A stretch of 64,000 bases of DNA from positions 124,001-188,000 of the forward strand of contig NZ_SAVB01000001.1 of assembly GCF_004022265.1 (NCBI RefSeq), given 5' to 3'. A program made the translations under genes and the position numbers. The notes under the pieces were generated by a model. That model was not told the DNA's origin, made no database searches, and saw nothing but the letters and a program-made list of their open reading frames with translations. This document shows positions 52,952 through 61,081 of the stretch, in pieces (positions within the stretch are counted from its first letter, which is position 1; every line of letters begins with the position of its first letter). The stretch is from Paenirhodobacter ferrireducens. Lineage in GTDB: Bacteria > Pseudomonadota > Alphaproteobacteria > Rhodobacterales > Rhodobacteraceae.

Positions 52952-54109
52952 ATGCAGACGCGGTGGGGCGCGATTTTCGCGCTGTGGTTCGCGGGGCTCT
53001 GCGCCGCGGGTCAGTTCGCGAAAGTGGGCGTGATCTTTCAGGAACTTGCGGCGATCTGGCCCGAGGCCGGCACGCGGCTTGGGCTGGTGGTCTCGGTCGT
53101 CGGGGCGGTGGGGATCGTCTTCGGCACTACGGCGGGGTTGATCGTGGCCCGCGCCGGCGCGCGGCGGATCATCATCGGCGCGCTGGTGGCGGGGGCGGGG
53201 CTCTCGGCGCTGCAATGCCTTGGCCTGCCGCTTGGCCTGATGATCGCCTCGCGCGTGGCCGAGGGCTTTGCCCATCTCGCCATTGTCGTGGCCGGGCCGG
53301 TGCTGATCGCGGGGGGCGCGGCGCCGCGCGATCAGGCCGCGGCAATGACGCTGTGGTCGACCTTCTTCGGCCTTGCCTTCGCGGTGACGGCCTTCTTCGG
53401 GCTGCCCTTCGCGCAGGCGCATGGGGCCTCGGCGCTCTGGGCGGTGCATGCGGGGCTGATGCTGGTCGCGGCGGCGCTGCTGGCGCTGGTGCTGCCGCGC
53501 GAGACGATCCTGCCCGCGCCGCCACTGCAGCCGGGCACGGTGCTGCGCGACCATCTGGCGATCTATGCCAGCCCGCGCATCGCCGCCCCGGCGCTCGGCT
53601 TCGTCTTCTACACGATGATCTTCGTCGCCGCGCTGACGCTGGTGCCGGGGCTGGTCGAGCCGCGGCTGCGCGGGCTGACCGCGGCGGTGATGCCGCTCCT
53701 GTCGATCGCCAGCTCGCTGGGCCTCGGCGTGCAGTTCACCCGCCGCATCGGCGCGGTGCGCACCGCCCAGATCGGCTTTGCCGTCGGCGCGCTGGCCGCG
53801 GCGGGATGGGCCGTCACCTCGGGCGTGGCGCAGGTCGGCGCGGCCTTCCTGCTCTCGGCGGGGCTTGGTTTCGTGCAGGGCGCAAGCTTTGCCGCGATCC
53901 CCGAGCTCAACGACACCCCCGCCACCCGGGCGCAGGCGGCCGGTGCCATCGCGCAGCTGGGCAATGTCGGCACCACGCTCGGCACGCCGCTGCTGCTTGC
54001 CCTGACCGCGGCGATGGGGCCGCAGGCGATCGCGGCCTTTTCGTTGCCCCTGTGCCTTGGCGGCATCGCGATGCACCTGTGGCTGTCGCGCCGCCGCGCC
54101 CGGGCCTGA
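52952..54109 (+). CDS. CynX/NimT-like MFS transporter
   Basis: 385 residues, 12 TM helices. IGALVAGAGLSALQ and PRDQAAAMTLWSTFFGLAF are typical of the cyanate/nitroimidazole-type MFS group; the cargo is not deducible. Start at 52952 follows GACGGAGCGGGGCAGG; the longer upstream frame contains the lpdA terminator. It converges on the rhodanese gene across a shared bidirectional terminator. Confidence 0.75.
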   Translation: MQTRWGAIFALWFAGLCAAGQFAKVGVIFQELAAIWPEAGTRLGLVVSVVGAVGIVFGTTAGLIVARAGARRIIIGALVAGAGLSALQCLGLPLGLMIASRVAEGFAHLAIVVAGPVLIAGGAAPRDQAAAMTLWSTFFGLAFAVTAFFGLPFAQAHGASALWAVHAGLMLVAAALLALVLPRETILPAPPLQPGTVLRDHLAIYASPRIAAPALGFVFYTMIFVAALTLVPGLVEPRLRGLTAAVMPLLSIASSLGLGVQFTRRIGAVRTAQIGFAVGALAAAGWAVTSGVAQVGAAFLLSAGLGFVQGASFAAIPELNDTPATRAQAAGAIAQLGNVGTTLGTPLLLALTAAMGPQAIAAFSLPLCLGGIAMHLWLSRRRARA

Positions 54110-54121
54110 CCGCGGGCATGA

Positions 54122-54146
54122 AAAAGGGGCGCGCCGCGCCCCTTTT
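54122..54146. terminator. Bidirectional terminator between the MFS and rhodanese genes
   Basis: AAAAGGGGCGC-GCC-GCGCCCCTTTT: 11-bp perfect stem with A and T runs on opposite sides, so it can end transcripts from both directions. Confidence 0.9.
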
Positions 54147-54166
54147 CAACGGCTGTGCGCTGCCCC

Positions 54167-54538
54167 TCAGGCGCGCTCGATCGGGCCGCCCGCGGCATGC
54201 CAGTCGTAAAGCCCGCCAAGGTTGAACACCTGCTGATAGCCCATCTGGGCGAGCATCTGCCCCGCCGCCTGCGAGCGCGCGCCCGAGGCGCAGTAGACCA
54301 CCACCGGCTTCTCGACCGACAGCGCCTTCAGGCATTCCGGGCTCGACGGATCGCATTTCATCTTGACCACGCTCAGCGGCACATGCAGCGCGCCCTTCGC
54401 CTTGCCCGAGGCGCGCAGCTCGTTCATGTCGCGCACGTCGATCAGCGTGATCTCGCCCTTGGCGGCCTTGGCCACCGCGTCCTTCGGGTTGATGCGTTGC
54501 ACCTGCGCGCCGCCGCCGGGGCGAAGAAAGTTGAACAT
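54167..54538 (-). CDS. Single-domain rhodanese (sulfurtransferase)
   Basis: 123 residues. Active-site loop CASGARS with the persulfide-carrying Cys83 (VVVYCASGARSQAAGQML), preceded by ITLIDVRDMNELRASGKAKGALHVPL, the standard rhodanese core. Transfers sulfane sulfur from thiosulfate or persulfide to thiol acceptors. A Lys/Cys-rich insert (KMKCDPSSPECLKALSVEK) is slightly unusual. Its promoter region holds an ATTC-N8-GAAT palindrome matching that of the second RND operon, so it may belong to a SqrR-like regulon. ATG start follows AGGAATGACAGC. Confidence 0.9.
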   Translation of the reverse strand: MFNFLRPGGGAQVQRINPKDAVAKAAKGEITLIDVRDMNELRASGKAKGALHVPLSVVKMKCDPSSPECLKALSVEKPVVVYCASGARSQAAGQMLAQMGYQQVFNLGGLYDWHAAGGPIERA

Positions 54539-54644
54539 GCTGTCATTCCTGTTCAGGGCAGCCCCCCGTGGGCCGCGTCGCCTTCTGATGTGGCAGATCG
54601 CCGTGCCAGATCAAGACCGGATGCGGCGTCGCGGCGAAAAATGT

Positions 54645-54660
54645 ATTCACGAAAGCGAAT
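54645..54660. promoter_or_regulatory. ATTC-N8-GAAT operator upstream of rhodanese (candidate SqrR site)
   Basis: ATTC-ACGAAAGC-GAAT, about 107-122 bases before the rhodanese start. Compared with the site at 16346-16361 it keeps ATTCA, GAA and GAATG. A possible minus-strand -10 TACATT begins at its edge. It could also act on the divergent uvrA, which starts at 54804. Confidence 0.55.
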
Positions 54661-54724
54661 GAGTTACGCCGGCCCCGGCCTTGCTGCCCGAAATTCGGGC
54701 CGCACCGGCAATCGGCAGCCGATT

Positions 54725-54739
54725 GTTCCGCTTCCGTTC
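54725..54739 (+). promoter_or_regulatory. SOS (LexA) box of uvrA
   Basis: GTTC-CGCTTCC-GTTC is a perfect match to the direct-repeat alphaproteobacterial LexA box GTTC-N7-GTTC. It ends 11 bases before the predicted -35 of uvrA. Confidence 0.85.
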
Positions 54740-54750
54740 TCATATTTCGA

Positions 54751-54779
54751 TTGGAGACTCCCGCGCCATACCCTATCTA
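54751..54779 (+). promoter_or_regulatory. Putative uvrA promoter
   Basis: -35 TTGGAG and -10 TATCTA with a 17-base spacer, 24 bases before the ATG. Confidence 0.6.
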
Positions 54780-54803
54780 GGGGGCGTGGTAACGGGGGCG
54801 GTC

Positions 54804-57677
54804 ATGGCCGAGCAGAAGTTCATCGAAATCCGCGGCGCGCGCGAGCACAACCTGAAGAATGTCGATCTCGACATTCCGCGCGATGCGCTGACCGTGATCA
54901 CCGGGCTCTCGGGCTCGGGCAAGTCCTCGCTCGCCTTTGACACGATCTATGCCGAGGGGCAGCGGCGCTATGTCGAAAGCCTGTCGGCCTATGCGCGGCA
55001 ATTCCTCGACATGATGGGCAAGCCCGATGTCGATCATATCTCGGGGCTGAGCCCGGCGATCTCGATCGAGCAGAAGACGACCTCGAAGAACCCTCGCTCG
55101 ACGGTCGGCACGGTGACCGAGATCTACGATTACCTGCGCCTTCTCTTTGCCCGCGTCGGAACCCCCTACAGCCCGGCGACCGGCCTGCCGATTGAGGCGC
55201 AGCAGGTGCAGGACATGGTGGACCGGGTGATGGCGATGCCCGAGGGCGCGCGCGGCTATCTGCTCGCGCCGGTGGTGCGCGACCGCAAGGGCGAATACCG
55301 CAAGGAATTCGCCGAATGGCAGAAGGCGGGCTTCCAGCGGGTGAAGGTCGACGGCGCCTTCTACGAGCTCGAGGAGCCGCCCGTGCTCGACAAGAAGTTC
55401 CGCCACAACATCGACGTGGTGGTCGACCGGATCGTGGTGCGCGAGGGGCTGGAGACGCGGCTCGCCGACAGTTTCCGCACCGCGCTCGATCTGGCCGACG
55501 GCATCGCGATCTTCGAAGAGGCGCTGAGTGCCGACGACATCGAGGCCGGCAAGGAGCCCGCGCGCACCACGTTTTCCGAGAAATTCGCCTGTCCGGTGAG
55601 CGGTTTCACCATCCCCGAGATCGAGCCGCGGCTGTTCTCCTTCAACGCGCCCTTCGGTGCCTGCCCGGTCTGCGACGGGCTGGGGGTGGAGCTGTTCTTC
55701 GACGAGCGGCTTGTCGTGCCCGATCAGTCGCTGTCCATCCCCGCGGGCGCACTGGCGCCCTGGGCGAAGTCGAAGAGCCCCTATTTCACCCAGACCATCG
55801 AGGCGCTGGCGAAGCATTACGGCTTCGACAAGCGCAAACCGTGGAAGGACCTGCCCGAAGCGGTGCAGAAGCTGTTCCTCTATGGCTCGGGCAAGGACGA
55901 GATCAAGTTCCGCTTCGACGAGGCCGGCCGCGTCTACGAGGTCAGCCGCAGCTTCGAGGGCGTGATCCCGAATATGGAGCGGCGCTATCGCGAGACTGAC
56001 TCCGCCTGGGTGCGCGAGGAGTTCGAGCGCTATCAGAACAACCGCCCCTGCGGCAGCTGCCATGGCTACCGTCTGCGCCCCGAGGCGCTGGCGGTGAAGA
56101 TCGGCGGGCTTCACGTCGGCCAGGTGGTCGAGATGTCGATCCGCGAGGCCCACGCCTGGGCCGAGACCGTGCCGGCGTCGCTGACCAAGCAGCGCAACGA
56201 GATCGCCCGCCCGATCCTGAAGGAGATTCGCGAGCGGCTTGGCTTCCTGGTGAACGTCGGGCTCGACTACCTGACGCTCAGCCGCTCGGCCGGGACGCTC
56301 TCGGGCGGCGAAAGCCAGCGCATCCGGCTCGCCTCGCAGATCGGTTCGGGGCTGACCGGGGTGCTCTACGTGCTCGACGAACCCTCGATCGGGCTGCACC
56401 AGCGCGACAACGACCGGCTGATCGACACGCTGAAGAACCTGCGCGACGCGGGCAACACCGTGCTGGTGGTCGAGCATGACGAGGACATGATCCGCCAGGC
56501 CGACCATGTCTTCGACATCGGACCGGGGGCGGGGGTGCATGGCGGCCGCGTCGTCGCCCATGGCACGCCCGAGGAGATCGCCCGCGATCCGGCCTCGCTC
56601 ACCGGCCAGTATCTGTCCGGCAGCCGCTGCATCGAGGTGCCGGCCGAGCGGCGCAAGGGTAACGGCAAGAAGCTCACCGTGGTCAAGGCCTCGGGCAACA
56701 ACCTGAAGGAGGTGACGGTCGACTTTCCGCTCGGCAAGTTCGTCTGCGTCACCGGCGTCTCGGGCGGCGGCAAGTCGACGCTGACGATCGAGACCCTGTT
56801 CAAGACCGCGGCGATGCGCTTGAACGGCGCGCGCGAGACCCCGGCGCCTTGCGAGACGATCAAGGGCTTCGAGCATCTCGACAAGGTGATCGACATCGAT
56901 CAGCGCCCGATCGGGCGCACGCCGCGCTCTAACCCCGCGACCTACACCGGCGCCTTCACCCCGATCCGCGACTGGTTCGCCGGTCTGCCCGAGGCGCAGG
57001 CGCGCGGCTACAAGCCCGGGCGGTTCAGCTTCAACGTCAAGGGTGGGCGCTGCGAGGCCTGTCAGGGCGACGGCGTGATTAAGATCGAGATGCACTTCCT
57101 GCCCGACGTTTATGTCGAATGCGAGACCTGCAAGGGCAAGCGCTACAATCGCGAGACGCTGGAGATCCAGTTCAAGGGCAAGTCGATCGCCGATGTGCTC
57201 GACATGACCGTCGAGGATGCGCAGGGCTTCTTCAAGGCGGTGCCCTCGATCCGCGAGAAGATGGATGCGCTGGTTGAGGTGGGCCTGGGCTACATCAAGG
57301 TCGGCCAGCAGGCGACGACGTTGTCGGGTGGCGAGGCGCAGCGGGTGAAGCTGTCGAAGGAACTGGCGCGGCGCGCCACCGGCCGCACCCTCTACATCCT
57401 CGACGAGCCGACCACGGGGCTGCATTTCGAGGATGTGCGCAAGCTCCTCGAGGTGCTGCACGAGCTGGTCAACCAGGGCAACACCGTGGTGGTGATCGAG
57501 CACAACCTTGATGTCATCAAGACCGCCGACTGGCTCATCGACATCGGCCCCGAGGGCGGCGATGGCGGTGGCCAGATCGTCGCGACCGGCACGCCGGAGG
57601 AGGTCGCGGTGAACCCGCGCAGCCATACCGGGCGCTATCTCGCACCGATGCTGGGGATGAAGGCCGCGGCCGAATAG
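54804..57677 (+). CDS. uvrA: UvrABC excinuclease subunit A
   Basis: 957 residues, damage-recognising ATPase of nucleotide-excision repair. Two ABC modules: Walker [13 protein letters not shown] (residues ~34-45) and [14 protein letters not shown] (near 651), signatures [12 protein letters not shown] and [12 protein letters not shown], and Cys-rich zinc modules ([36 protein letters not shown]). The start [20 protein letters not shown] is the conserved N-terminus; an upstream in-frame ATG at 54681 lies before the LexA box. SOS-regulated. Its stop is three bases from the stop of a convergent RcnB-like gene. Confidence 0.97.
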   Translation: MAEQKFIEIRGAREHNLKNVDLDIPRDALTVITGLSGSGKSSLAFDTIYAEGQRRYVESLSAYARQFLDMMGKPDVDHISGLSPAISIEQKTTSKNPRSTVGTVTEIYDYLRLLFARVGTPYSPATGLPIEAQQVQDMVDRVMAMPEGARGYLLAPVVRDRKGEYRKEFAEWQKAGFQRVKVDGAFYELEEPPVLDKKFRHNIDVVVDRIVVREGLETRLADSFRTALDLADGIAIFEEALSADDIEAGKEPARTTFSEKFACPVSGFTIPEIEPRLFSFNAPFGACPVCDGLGVELFFDERLVVPDQSLSIPAGALAPWAKSKSPYFTQTIEALAKHYGFDKRKPWKDLPEAVQKLFLYGSGKDEIKFRFDEAGRVYEVSRSFEGVIPNMERRYRETDSAWVREEFERYQNNRPCGSCHGYRLRPEALAVKIGGLHVGQVVEMSIREAHAWAETVPASLTKQRNEIARPILKEIRERLGFLVNVGLDYLTLSRSAGTLSGGESQRIRLASQIGSGLTGVLYVLDEPSIGLHQRDNDRLIDTLKNLRDAGNTVLVVEHDEDMIRQADHVFDIGPGAGVHGGRVVAHGTPEEIARDPASLTGQYLSGSRCIEVPAERRKGNGKKLTVVKASGNNLKEVTVDFPLGKFVCVTGVSGGGKSTLTIETLFKTAAMRLNGARETPAPCETIKGFEHLDKVIDIDQRPIGRTPRSNPATYTGAFTPIRDWFAGLPEAQARGYKPGRFSFNVKGGRCEACQGDGVIKIEMHFLPDVYVECETCKGKRYNRETLEIQFKGKSIADVLDMTVEDAQGFFKAVPSIREKMDALVEVGLGYIKVGQQATTLSGGEAQRVKLSKELARRATGRTLYILDEPTTGLHFEDVRKLLEVLHELVNQGNTVVVIEHNLDVIKTADWLIDIGPEGGDGGGQIVATGTPEEVAVNPRSHTGRYLAPMLGMKAAAE

Positions 57678-57680
57678 GGC

Positions 57681-58052
57681 TCAGCGGCTGGTGCGGCGGC
57701 CGAGGATCTCGATCACCCGGCCGTCGCGCGCCGAGACCTTGTAGATCACCCCGTCGCGCCGGTAATAGCGCCACGGCCCGTCGACCGGCGGCAGGCCGTA
57801 GCGGTCGAGATCCATCAGCATCGACTGTTCGTAGATCGGGAAGGGATCGCCGACGGCAAGATCGGGCGCGCGGGCCGTGGTGGCGATCCAGCGGTTGCCG
57901 AATTTGCAGAAGGTCACGCCCGAGCCCTGCATCACCTTGCAGGCCGAGGCGCCCTCGGGCAGCGCCGGCTCGGCCCTCGCGCTGGTCCCAGAACCCGCCG
58001 CGGCCAGCGCCGCGACGAGCAACAGGGGCAGGGCGCGCGCCGGGCACGTCAT
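57681..58052 (-). CDS. RcnB-like secreted protein, paralogue 1
   Basis: 123 residues with a signal peptide (MTCPARALPLLLVAALAAAG to RA). The C-terminal half DRYGLPPVDGPWRYYRRDGVIYKVSARDGRVIEIL matches the RcnB-type tail (YxLP...W.RYG..VYxV...G.V.xVI) known from nickel/cobalt homeostasis; two Cys (ACKVMQ, TFCKFG) lie in the middle. Its ATG is one base after the stop of paralogue 2, so the pair is coupled. Relatives in this order are sometimes misannotated as excinuclease because of the neighbour uvrA. Function unproven. Confidence 0.65.
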   Translation of the reverse strand: MTCPARALPLLLVAALAAAGSGTSARAEPALPEGASACKVMQGSGVTFCKFGNRWIATTARAPDLAVGDPFPIYEQSMLMDLDRYGLPPVDGPWRYYRRDGVIYKVSARDGRVIEILGRRTSR

Positions 58053-58053
58053 C

Positions 58054-58434
58054 TCAGTTCAGAAGCGCCGAGACCGCGCCGATCAGGTTCAGCACCTTGC
58101 CGGTCTGCGGTTCGACCCGGTAGATGTAGTCTCCGCTGCGCCAGTAGGTATAGCGGCGGTCGAGGTGGTAACGGTCGGGATCGTGAATCACGATGTAATC
58201 TCCGACAATCCGATCGCCGCGTTGCCATTTCTTCGCCTGGCCCGGGGGCATGCAGCCATTGTTCTTCTTGGCGAGGCCGGGCGGGCAGCCGGGGGCCTGG
58301 GCATGGATCACCGTGCGGCGATCATGGCCGTGGCCCTCGTCATGGCCGTGACCATTGCCGGCAAGGCCGGCCACCGGGACGATCACAAGGCTCAGCGCAA
58401 GGCCGAGCGCGGGGGCGATCTTCGCAAGACTCAT
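58054..58434 (-). CDS. RcnB-like secreted protein, paralogue 2, histidine-rich
   Basis: 126 residues: signal peptide (to ~residue 26), then a His/Asp-rich stretch GNGHGHDEGHGHDRR (His29, 31, 35, 37) likely to bind a transition metal, two Cys (GCPPGLAKKNNGCMPPG) and the C-terminal RcnB-like module VGDYIVIHDPDRYHLDRRYT to VEPQTGKVLNLIGAVSALLN. GGAG before the ATG. First gene of the two-gene unit with paralogue 1. Confidence 0.7.
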   Translation of the reverse strand: MSLAKIAPALGLALSLVIVPVAGLAGNGHGHDEGHGHDRRTVIHAQAPGCPPGLAKKNNGCMPPGQAKKWQRGDRIVGDYIVIHDPDRYHLDRRYTYWRSGDYIYRVEPQTGKVLNLIGAVSALLN

Positions 58435-58498
58435 GTCGTATCTCCTTCTGTCGAGGAGATAACCCGAATCCCGGCGCCGTGTTCCCCCGAACTGCAGC

Positions 58499-58542
58499 GG
58501 CCCCGGGGCATCGGCGGCAAGGCGCCGAAGGCCCCCGGGGCC
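58499..58542 (-). terminator. Nested GC-rich hairpin after the DUF2892 gene
   Basis: GGCCCCGGGG pairs with CCCCGGGGCC, enclosing an inner stem TCGGCG/CGCCGA. Perfect outer 10-bp stem, seven bases after the DUF2892 stop; no T tract, so a Rho-independent role is uncertain. Confidence 0.5.
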
Positions 58543-58548
58543 GAGGGG

Positions 58549-58752
58549 TCACTTCTTCATCGGGCAGGTGTTGATGCCGAGGATCGAATAGAGCGGGCAG
58601 GTGCCGAGCAGCCCGGTCACCAGCGGGATGATCCCGATCAGGCCAAGCCAGTTCCAGGCGCCGGCCGGGTTGGCGAGGTAGATGCCGATCAGCACCAGCC
58701 CGACGACGATGCGCGCCACGCGGTCCACGGTTCCTTCGTTCTTCTTGAACAT
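58549..58752 (-). CDS. DUF2892 (YgaP-like) small membrane protein
   Basis: 67 residues: two TM helices (RIVVGLVLIGIYLANPAG and LGLIGIIPLVTGLLGTCPLY) with the conserved GTCPLYSILGINTCPMKK end, which carries two cysteines. This is the membrane domain attached to rhodanese in E. coli YgaP. Here it is stand-alone, often linked to sulfide/persulfide or sulfur-carrier handling. ATG at 58752 follows AGGAGC; a longer TTG-started frame is less likely. It is just downstream of a Crp/Fnr regulator and has a candidate regulator site in its promoter. Confidence 0.88.
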   Translation of the reverse strand: MFKKNEGTVDRVARIVVGLVLIGIYLANPAGAWNWLGLIGIIPLVTGLLGTCPLYSILGINTCPMKK

Positions 58753-58823
58753 GGTCAAGCTCCTGTGTCAGGGGCCGCTTTGGCCCGATGCGCACAGGGT
58801 AGCGCAGCCGGGGCGTCCTGTCT

Positions 58824-58836
58824 GTGACCAGATCAC
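58824..58836 (-). promoter_or_regulatory. Candidate Crp/Fnr-type site in the DUF2892 promoter
   Basis: GTGA-CCAGA-TCAC palindrome. A minus-strand -10 TACCCT at 58801-58796 puts the start of transcription near 58789, so the site centre lies near -41, the usual class II activator position. Confidence 0.45.
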
Positions 58837-58868
58837 GCTGCGGTTGCGAAAAGCTCAGCCGCCGGTCT

Positions 58869-59525
58869 TCAGGCCTCGGCGAGGGCAAGGCGGGCAAGCG
58901 CCGCGGCATCGGTGATCTCGACCCGGCCGCGGCCGCGCCGCACCCATCCCCGCCGCTCGAAGCTTTCGAGCCGGCGCGACACCACCTCGCGCGCCGAGCC
59001 GATCTGGCAGGCGATTTCCTGCTGCGTCGCCTCGAGGTGGCCTCCCTGCGCCTGTGCCGTCAGGAAGGCCGCCAGCCGGCAATCGACCGACTGGAACGAG
59101 ACCCGCTCCATCAGCCGGATCATCCCCTCCATCCGTTCGGCGAAGGCGGCGAAGACCATGCGGCGAAACCCCGGCGAGCTGTCCATCAGTTGCAGGAAAA
59201 GCGCCCGCGGCACCATCACCAGCCGGGTGTCGCGGGTGGTGACGGCCTCGCCCGAATAGGCGGCCTCGCCCAGCAGGCCGAGCGTCGTCTGCACGCAGCT
59301 CTGGCCGGGCTCGACCGCGTAAAGCAGCAGCTCGCGGCCGTTCGCGCCGGTGAGGAACACCTCGATCCGGCCCGAGAGCACGAGGGCAAAGCCCGCGACC
59401 GCCTCGCCCGGGCGAAACAGCACCGCACCGCGCGGCACGGTCACGGGGGTAAGCGTGGCGAGTGCGGAACGCGCGGAGGGCTCAAGGTCGAAAAGGGCGG
59501 GGGTGTCGGAAATCCAGTCGCTCAT
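58869..59525 (-). CDS. Crp/Fnr-family transcriptional regulator
   Basis: 218 residues: cyclic-nucleotide-binding-type beta-barrel (residues ~20-110, GFALVLSGRIEVFLTG), dimer helix (~115-145) and winged HTH (TQQEIACQIGSAREVVSRRLESFERRGWV, ~167-196). There is no N-terminal Fe-S cysteine cluster, so it is not an oxygen-sensing FNR. Cys77, Cys149 and Cys173 are the only cysteines, the last just before the recognition helix. A GTGA-N5-TCAC palindrome lies upstream of the neighbouring DUF2892 gene, its likely target. The effector is unknown. Confidence 0.88.
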   Translation of the reverse strand: MSDWISDTPALFDLEPSARSALATLTPVTVPRGAVLFRPGEAVAGFALVLSGRIEVFLTGANGRELLLYAVEPGQSCVQTTLGLLGEAAYSGEAVTTRDTRLVMVPRALFLQLMDSSPGFRRMVFAAFAERMEGMIRLMERVSFQSVDCRLAAFLTAQAQGGHLEATQQEIACQIGSAREVVSRRLESFERRGWVRRGRGRVEITDAAALARLALAEA

Positions 59526-59572
59526 GCGCCGGTTTTGGCCCGCCGGACCGCGCGGCGCAAGCGGGGCATGAG

Positions 59573-59602
59573 AAAACGGGGCGCCTGTAGGGGCACCCCG
59601 TT
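59573..59602 (-). terminator. Terminator of RcnB-like paralogue 3
   Basis: Minus strand: AACGGGGTGCCCC-TAC-AGGCGCCCCGTT followed by TTCTC; the AACGGGG/CCCCGTT arms pair perfectly, with an inner GC-rich stem. Confidence 0.7.
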
Positions 59603-59623
59603 CCAGCCATGCGTGATGGCCGC

Positions 59624-60091
59624 TTATTTCGAATTCAGGATGGTGCTGAGAAGCCCGACGACGGCCACCACCTTCAGCGTGGTGTCGTCGACCCGCACGA
59701 CAGTGTTGTCGACGACGCGGTAGTGCTGATGCGCGGGCGGTGCGGGCAGGCGGCTGTTCTTCGCCTGCTGGAAGAGGGCGCCCTTGCGGGCGGAATCACC
59801 CACATGCGGGGCGGGCACCTTCTGCGACGCCGACTTTGCCGGGGGCGCGGATTTTGTCGGGGTCGAGGTCTTCGGGCCCGTGGCCTTCTGGGTCGGCTGT
59901 GACTTCTGCGACGGCTGGGCTTTTTGCGACTGCGTCTTCTGCGCCGGCTGGCCGTCGCATTTGCGCATGCCGTCGGGCAGCAGGACGCAGGCGGACGGAT
60001 TGCCCTGGGCCGAGGCCATCGGCGCGGTCAGGCTGACGGCAAGGCTTGCCATCATGGCGGCCAGGATGGTCTTGCGCGTGGTGATCTGCAT
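59624..60091 (-). CDS. RcnB-like secreted protein, paralogue 3, with low-complexity linker
   Basis: 155 residues: signal peptide (MQITTRKTILAAMMASLAVS to ASA), a short Cys-containing start (NPSACVLLPDGMRKCDG), then a ~60-residue Lys/Pro/Gln/Ser repeat (runs of QKAQPSQKSQPTQKA), and the C-terminal module HQHYRVVDNTVVRVDDTTLKVVAVVGLLSTILN resembling paralogue 2 at its end. GGGAGAG before the ATG at 60091; ATG 60109 is an alternative. Separate from the other two by the DUF2892-Crp/Fnr pair. Function unknown. Confidence 0.6.
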   Translation of the reverse strand: MQITTRKTILAAMMASLAVSLTAPMASAQGNPSACVLLPDGMRKCDGQPAQKTQSQKAQPSQKSQPTQKATGPKTSTPTKSAPPAKSASQKVPAPHVGDSARKGALFQQAKNSRLPAPPAHQHYRVVDNTVVRVDDTTLKVVAVVGLLSTILNSK

Positions 60092-60178
60092 GAAACTGCT
60101 CTCCCTCATGACGGTGATCATGAAAGAGAAACGGCCGGGGGCGGACATTCCGTCGCACCCCCGGCCGGATTTTCGCCC

Positions 60179-61051
60179 TCAGCCGCGATGACGCGCCGCA
60201 AGCCGCGGCAGCATCGCCGAGAAGTCCTTGCCGCGGCCATCCTCGGCCTCGACGAAGGTGGTGTAGAGCGCCGCCGCCAGCTGCCCCATCGGGGTGTCGG
60301 CATCCGCCGCCTCGGCCGCCTGCTGGCTCAGCCGCAGATCCTTGAGCATCAGCTCGGCCGCGAAGCCGGGCTTGTAGTCATTGTCGGCGGGCGAGGTGGG
60401 GCCCACGCCCGGGGCCGGGCAATAGGCGTTCATCGACCAGCTGTAGCCCGAGGAGGTCGAAACGACGTCGAACATCCTCGAGCGGTCGAGGCCGAGCTTG
60501 TCGGCGAGCGCAAAGGCCTCGCAGGTGGCGATCATGGTGACGCCGAGGATCATGTTGTTGCAGATCTTCGCGGCCTGACCGGCGCCCGCGGCACCGCAAT
60601 GCACCGCCTTCTGGCCCATGATGTCGAACAGCGGCTGCACCGTGGCGAAGGCTGCATCCGGCCCGCCGACCATGAAGGTCAGCGTGCCCGCCGTCGCCCC
60701 GCCGACACCGCCCGAAACGGGCGCGTCAAGCGCCGCAAGCCCGGCCGCCACCGCCTGTTCGGCCACCGCCCGCGCGCTCTCGACATCGACGGTCGAGCAG
60801 TCGCACAGCACCGCGCCCTTCGGCATCGCCGGGATCACCTCGACCGCCACGGCGCGCAGGATCGCGCCATTGGGCAGCATGGTGAAGACGACCTCGGCGC
60901 CCTGCGCCGCCGCCGCCGCGGAAGCGGCCTTCGCCACCCCCTCGGGCATCGGTGCGCTGAGGTCGAAGCCCGTCACCTCATGCCCTGCCTTCACCAGGTT
61001 GGCGGCCATCGGCCCGCCCATGTTCCCAAGTCCGATGAAACCGATCTTCAT
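60179..61051 (-). CDS. mmsB: 3-hydroxyisobutyrate dehydrogenase
   Basis: 290 residues. Oxidises 3-hydroxyisobutyrate to methylmalonate semialdehyde with NAD in valine breakdown. N-terminal Rossmann motif GFIGLGNMGGPMAANLVKAG, the family signature DAPVSGGVGGATAGTL, the catalytic-Lys segment GAGQAAKICNNMILG and the end LMLKDLRLSQQAAE. Start 61051 follows GGGAGGAAAC. Last gene of the mmsA-acd-hibch-mmsB group; 30 bases after the hydrolase gene. Confidence 0.95.
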   Translation of the reverse strand: MKIGFIGLGNMGGPMAANLVKAGHEVTGFDLSAPMPEGVAKAASAAAAAQGAEVVFTMLPNGAILRAVAVEVIPAMPKGAVLCDCSTVDVESARAVAEQAVAAGLAALDAPVSGGVGGATAGTLTFMVGGPDAAFATVQPLFDIMGQKAVHCGAAGAGQAAKICNNMILGVTMIATCEAFALADKLGLDRSRMFDVVSTSSGYSWSMNAYCPAPGVGPTSPADNDYKPGFAAELMLKDLRLSQQAAEAADADTPMGQLAAALYTTFVEAEDGRGKDFSAMLPRLAARHRG

Positions 61052-61081
61052 GTTTCCTCCCAATGTGTTGTGCCGCAACCT

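Noticed and set aside
58054-58434. Second excinuclease-like gene next to uvrA
   Set aside because: It is a small secreted His-rich protein; it shares no sequence with UvrA and only the location.
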